From contig CASGAS010000003.1 of NCBI GenBank assembly GCA_949299505.1, forward strand, positions 1-59,200: a stretch of 59,200 bases of DNA, written 5' to 3'. The translations under genes were made by a program, and so were the position numbers. Origin of the DNA: an uncultured Eubacteriales bacterium. GTDB lineage: Bacteria; Bacillota; Clostridia; Oscillospirales; Acutalibacteraceae. A model generated the notes under the pieces. The model was not told the origin of the DNA and ran no database searches. It saw only the letters and a program-made list of their open reading frames with translations. Shown here in pieces: positions 54,728 through 59,200 of this stretch. Numbering within the stretch: position 1 is the first letter of the stretch; every line of letters begins with the position of its first letter.

Positions 54728-55636
54728 ATGAAACATCTGTTGAGTCTGCTGTCCACCACGCCGCAGGAGATTGAGGAGCTTTTGAACCTCGCCGACCAGC
54801 TTAAGTACGAAAACAAGCACGGCATCAAGCACCACCGCTTAAAGGGGCAGACGCTGGGCATGATTTTCCAGAAATCCTCGACGCGTACGCGCGTTTCGTT
54901 TGAGACGGGCATGTACCAGCTCGGCGGGCAGGCGCTGTTTTTGTCGAGCCGCGATTTGCAGATTGGCCGCGGCGAGCCGGTCGAAGACACCGCCCGGGTG
55001 CTCTCGCGCTATCTCGACGGCATCATGATTCGCACCTTCGCGCAAAGCGAGGTCGAGGCGCTCGCGAAATACGGCAGCATCCCGATTATCAACGGCCTGA
55101 CGGACTTCTGCCACCCCTGCCAGGTGCTGGCGGACCTGTTGACCGTCCGCGAGCACAAGGGACACCTCGACGGGCTGAAACTGTGCTATATCGGCGACGG
55201 CAACAACATGGCGAATTCCCTGATTGTCGGCGGCTTAAAGACCGGCATGCGCGTCGCAGTCGCGTGCCCCGAGGGGTACGACCCCGACCGGCAGGTTTTG
55301 GATTTTGCGAACGCCTATCAAGGCTTTCAGCTTTACAGAGACCCGCTCGAGGCGGCGGCCGGCGCGGATGTGATTTTCACCGACGTTTGGGCGTCCATGG
55401 GGCAGGAGGACGAGGCAGCCGCGCGCCGGCGGGTGTTCGAGGGCGTGTACCAGGTCAACAAACCGCTGCTTGCGGCGGCGAACCCCGGCTGCATGGTGCA
55501 GCATTGCCTGCCCGCGCACCGCGGCGAGGAGATTACCGCCGACGTATTTGAAGCGCACGCCGATGAAATTTTCGATGAGGCGGAAAACCGCCTGCACGCG
55601 CAAAAGGCCGTCATGGTCACGCTCATGGAGCGGTAA
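54728..55636 (+). CDS. argF: Ornithine carbamoyltransferase
   Basis: A 302-residue transcarbamylase making citrulline from ornithine and carbamoyl phosphate. The carbamoyl-phosphate loop Lys-Ser-Ser-Thr-Arg-Thr-Arg (49-55), His-Pro-Cys-Gln (about 129-132) and ornithine-binding His-Cys-Leu-Pro-Ala-His-Arg-Gly (about 261-268) are all present. It might instead be catabolic (arcB), but its place in a complete biosynthetic operon favours argF. ATG 54728 follows AAAAGGAG. Last gene of the operon. carAB is not nearby. Confidence 0.96.
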   Translation: MKHLLSLLSTTPQEIEELLNLADQLKYENKHGIKHHRLKGQTLGMIFQKSSTRTRVSFETGMYQLGGQALFLSSRDLQIGRGEPVEDTARVLSRYLDGIMIRTFAQSEVEALAKYGSIPIINGLTDFCHPCQVLADLLTVREHKGHLDGLKLCYIGDGNNMANSLIVGGLKTGMRVAVACPEGYDPDRQVLDFANAYQGFQLYRDPLEAAAGADVIFTDVWASMGQEDEAAARRRVFEGVYQVNKPLLAAANPGCMVQHCLPAHRGEEITADVFEAHADEIFDEAENRLHAQKAVMVTLMER

Positions 55637-55660
55637 ACAGAGCGCGTACAGCAAAAATTA

Positions 55661-55694
55661 CGCCCCCGAGCATACGCTCGGGGGCGATTGTTTT
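55661..55694. terminator. Bidirectional terminator between argF and groEL
   Basis: CGCCCCCGAGC pairs with GCTCGGGGGCG around ATAC, with As before and ATTGTTTT after. Confidence 0.9.
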
Positions 55695-55708
55695 ATGCGG
55701 TTTTCGGC

Positions 55709-57667
<1,959 letters not shown>

Positions 57668-57689
57668 CTAAAAAGATTGTCGCATTGCG

Positions 57690-57716
57690 TTAGCACTCAA
57701 ACTCCATGAGTGCTAA
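57690..57716. promoter_or_regulatory. CIRCE operator of groESL
   Basis: TTAGCACTC-N9-GAGTGCTAA, a perfect match to the HrcA-binding consensus, placed at the transcription start about 35 bp before groES. It implies HrcA control, though hrcA is outside the window. Confidence 0.97.
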
Positions 57717-57721
57717 TTCCT

Positions 57722-57749
57722 ATTTTAACCATTCTCCGAAAAAAATCAA
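57722..57749 (-). promoter_or_regulatory. sigma-A promoter of groESL
   Basis: Minus strand TTGATT (57749-57744), a 16-bp spacer and TAAAAT (57727-57722), directly upstream of CIRCE. Confidence 0.8.
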
Positions 57750-57861
57750 CCCCTTTTTTGAAAGTTCACAAAAATGTCATAAATTTCATGGGCAAAACCC
57801 CTGCCGCCCGCCGCCGCGCCTTACTTCAAAGCCGGCCGGTGATTTTTGGGTGTTTTACCTA

Positions 57862-57893
57862 TATACTATAGCCGGAGCATGGGCTATACTATA
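57862..57893. promoter_or_regulatory. Tandem -10-like boxes in an inverted repeat before the orphan gene
   Basis: TATACTATA occurs at 57862-57870 and again at 57885-57893. With the flanking GCC/GGC, the pair also forms a 12-bp inverted repeat with one mismatch. It probably contains the promoter of the gene at 57939, with an operator or two start sites. Confidence 0.45.
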
Positions 57894-57938
57894 CTTATAA
57901 AATCGGATTTGCAAAACGCGCAAAGGGGGAGGCCTTCC

Positions 57939-58421
57939 ATGAAAAAGCAGACGAAAAAGCGGATTTTGCTCGTAACCGCCGTGCTGCTCTTGCTGGCAGT
58001 CCTTGCCGCAGGCGGGACAGCGTTGTATCTCAGGAGCTTGCCGTCGCCCTTGGCAGAATACGACTTTACCGGCTGCACAGTGGAGCTTTATGCCAAATGG
58101 GCGGATGCGACCTATGCGGAAATGACGGAGATCGACACAGAGGTTTTTAAGAACGGCTTGCAAGGGATTCGGATGTTTCCATTGGAAATGCGCGACCCGC
58201 CGGACGGTGTCACCGGCGGTCCGCTGCACCAGTTTCGCGTGCGCTTTTCGGATGGCAGCACGTTAGATATTGGCGTCGCGCATGACAGTTTGATCCTTGG
58301 AGAGAAGTGGTATCGCTGTGACCCGGACACGACCCGCACTCTGCATTGGCTGGAAAGGGCATATGCACAGTATTCCGACTTGTATGACGCGCCGGCAAGC
58401 GCGTTTGAACCCTCTGCATAA
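57939..58421 (+). CDS. Orphan membrane-anchored protein, function unknown
   Basis: A 160-residue protein with a basic N-terminus (Lys-Lys-Gln-Thr-Lys-Lys-Arg), one hydrophobic anchor at about 9-30 and an extracytoplasmic domain of about 130 residues. I recognise no domain. The soluble part is mixed alpha/beta-looking with Cys48 and Cys128 possibly forming a disulfide. ATG 57939 follows GGGGGAGG; longer frames overlap the promoter. Convergent with mutY and divergent from groESL. Its AT-rich promoter region differs from the flanking high-GC DNA. Confidence 0.75.
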   Translation: MKKQTKKRILLVTAVLLLLAVLAAGGTALYLRSLPSPLAEYDFTGCTVELYAKWADATYAEMTEIDTEVFKNGLQGIRMFPLEMRDPPDGVTGGPLHQFRVRFSDGSTLDIGVAHDSLILGEKWYRCDPDTTRTLHWLERAYAQYSDLYDAPASAFEPSA

Positions 58422-58426
58422 GAACA

Positions 58427-58463
58427 CACGCGGGCAAGCGAAATGCTTGTCCGCGTGCTTTTT
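58427..58463. terminator. Terminator between the orphan gene and mutY
   Basis: CACGCGGGCAAGC pairs with GCTTGTCCGCGTG (one G-T) around 5 nt, followed by CTTTTT. Confidence 0.88.
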
Positions 58464-58470
58464 CATTGCT

Positions 58471-59200
58471 TTATATATCGTTCCCCAAAAATATCCGAAA
58501 CGCCGTCGGCAGGGCATAGGCGCTTTGCAATTCCTCGGGTGTTGCCCAAATAAAATTCCCGCTCCTTTCGCGGCAGCGGATGTGGTACCCGACCATTTCC
58601 CAGCGGATGTGCGTGAAAATATGCGTTTTGTGCGTTTCCCGCAAAAGCTCTGTGGGCCTTACGCCAAGGTCCTGTGCCGCCTGCAGCGCCTCGCGCGCGG
58701 ACAGCTGTCCCTCTGTGTTCGGCAGCTGCCAAAGCCCGGCAAGCAGGCCCTTTTCCTCCCGCTTGCAAACGGCAAATGCGCCGCCGCATTCCAAAAGAAA
58801 AACCGTGCGCGGCTCTACGCGCTTTTCGCGCTTGGGAAGCTTTTTGGGAAGCGTTGCCTGTGTGCCGTGCGCGTGGGAAAGGCAGATCTCCCGCACGGGG
58901 CAAATATCACATTTCGTGACCTTCGGCATGCACACGCACGCGCCGAGCTCCATAAGGCTTTGCGTAAACGCGCCGCAGTGTCCCTTTGGATAAACTTCCT
59001 GCAAGCTCTCTGCAACGCTTTTCTTGACGGCGGGCAGGTCGATGGGCTCGTCCTTTTCGGCAATACGCGCGGCAATGCGCAGCACGTTGCCGTCCACCGC
59101 CGGCGTGGGGCTTTCAAAGCAGATGGAGCAAATCGCCCCGGCCGTATAGTCCCCTACGCCCGGAAGGGCGCGCACCGAAGCGTAATCCCGGGGGAATTCC
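58471..59200 (-). CDS. mutY: A/G-specific adenine glycosylase MutY (N-terminus beyond right edge)
   Basis: A partial gene of about 242 codons entering from the right edge. It begins in the helix-hairpin-helix Leu-Pro-Gly-Val-Gly-Asp-Tyr-Thr-Ala-Gly-Ala-Ile, followed by the catalytic Val-Asp-Gly-Asn-Val. The 4Fe-4S cluster ligands are Cys-x6-Cys-x2-Cys-x5-Cys (Cys-Met-Pro-Lys-Val-Thr-Lys-Cys-Asp-Ile-Cys). The C-terminal NUDIX-like 8-oxoG recognition domain (about the last 125 residues) has Gly-Leu-Trp-Gln-Leu-Pro. It removes adenine opposite 8-oxoguanine. The apparent start at 59175 is only an internal GTG; the frame stays open to the edge. Confidence 0.93.
   Translation of the reverse strand, partial: EFPRDYASVRALPGVGDYTAGAICSICFESPTPAVDGNVLRIAARIAEKDEPIDLPAVKKSVAESLQEVYPKGHCGAFTQSLMELGACVCMPKVTKCDICPVREICLSHAHGTQATLPKKLPKREKRVEPRTVFLLECGGAFAVCKREEKGLLAGLWQLPNTEGQLSAREALQAAQDLGVRPTELLRETHKTHIFTHIRWEMVGYHIRCRERSGNFIWATPEELQSAYALPTAFRIFLGNDI

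Overview
The window is high-GC, densely coded DNA of a spore-forming Firmicute, most likely a clostridial gut bacterium of the Oscillospiraceae/Ruminococcaceae type. The evidence is the sporulation genes (sigma-G, SpoVT, YlmC/YmxH), a Firmicute-style Bce two-component/ABC module, MutS2, CIRCE-controlled groESL, oxygen-independent class III ribonucleotide reductase, a BspA-like leucine-rich-repeat surface protein and a Cys-type sulfatase. Promoters are near-consensus sigma-A (TTGaca-17-TAtaaT), and almost every transcription unit ends in a strong hairpin terminator. No rRNA, CRISPR array, prophage or transposase was seen.

Layout. 1-1.6 kb: two gene fragments meet at the left edge, then an ECF transporter S component, a DUF1893 gene and a tRNA-Met/tRNA-Glu pair. 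1.6-4.9 kb (minus): pncB-ppa-capA. 5.0-7.1 kb: nitroreductase and a large GT-C-like membrane protein. 7.1-9.5 kb (minus): glyS and a lipid kinase. 9.7-10 kb: tRNA-Gln followed by an odd palindromic element. 10-12.9 kb (minus): GH29 and GH13 glycosidases. 13-14.6 kb: uracil/xanthine permease. 14.8-19.6 kb: a complete Bce-type antimicrobial-peptide sensing/detoxification module with a BceR-like operator. 19.7-22.2 kb: Y-family polymerase, sigG and ylmC. 22.2-24.3 kb: divergent citrate synthase and MarR regulator. 24.5-28.7 kb: nrdG, nrdD (fused to a redoxin domain) and trxB, a self-contained anaerobic dNTP unit. 28.9-31.5 kb: spoVT, ywlC and uppP. 31.6-38.2 kb: mutS2, a lipoprotein, then the translation/secretion run ylxM-ffh-rpsP-khpA-rimM-trmD. 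38.3-41.1 kb: GPH-type sugar symporter and sulfatase. 41.2-43.2 kb (minus): PadR regulator plus HAAS-type membrane protein. 43.3-43.7 kb: a MITE-like element. 43.7-45.4 kb (minus): LRR surface protein and a 45-residue peptide gene. 45.7-46.8 kb: rpsF-ssb-rpsR. 47-55.6 kb: an arginine operon, argG-argH-argC-(DUF1275)-argJ-argB-argD-argF, behind an ArgR-like site. 55.7-57.7 kb (minus): groES-groEL under CIRCE. 57.9-59.2 kb: an orphan membrane protein and the C-terminal part of mutY.

Most of the content is housekeeping. The least ordinary signals are the tRNA-Gln-associated inverted T-arm element, the 323-bp element with terminal inverted repeats, the small ORFs riding with the Bce and LRR genes, hairpins placed at transcription starts, and the rearranged left edge. 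I found no convincing wholly new multi-gene system.
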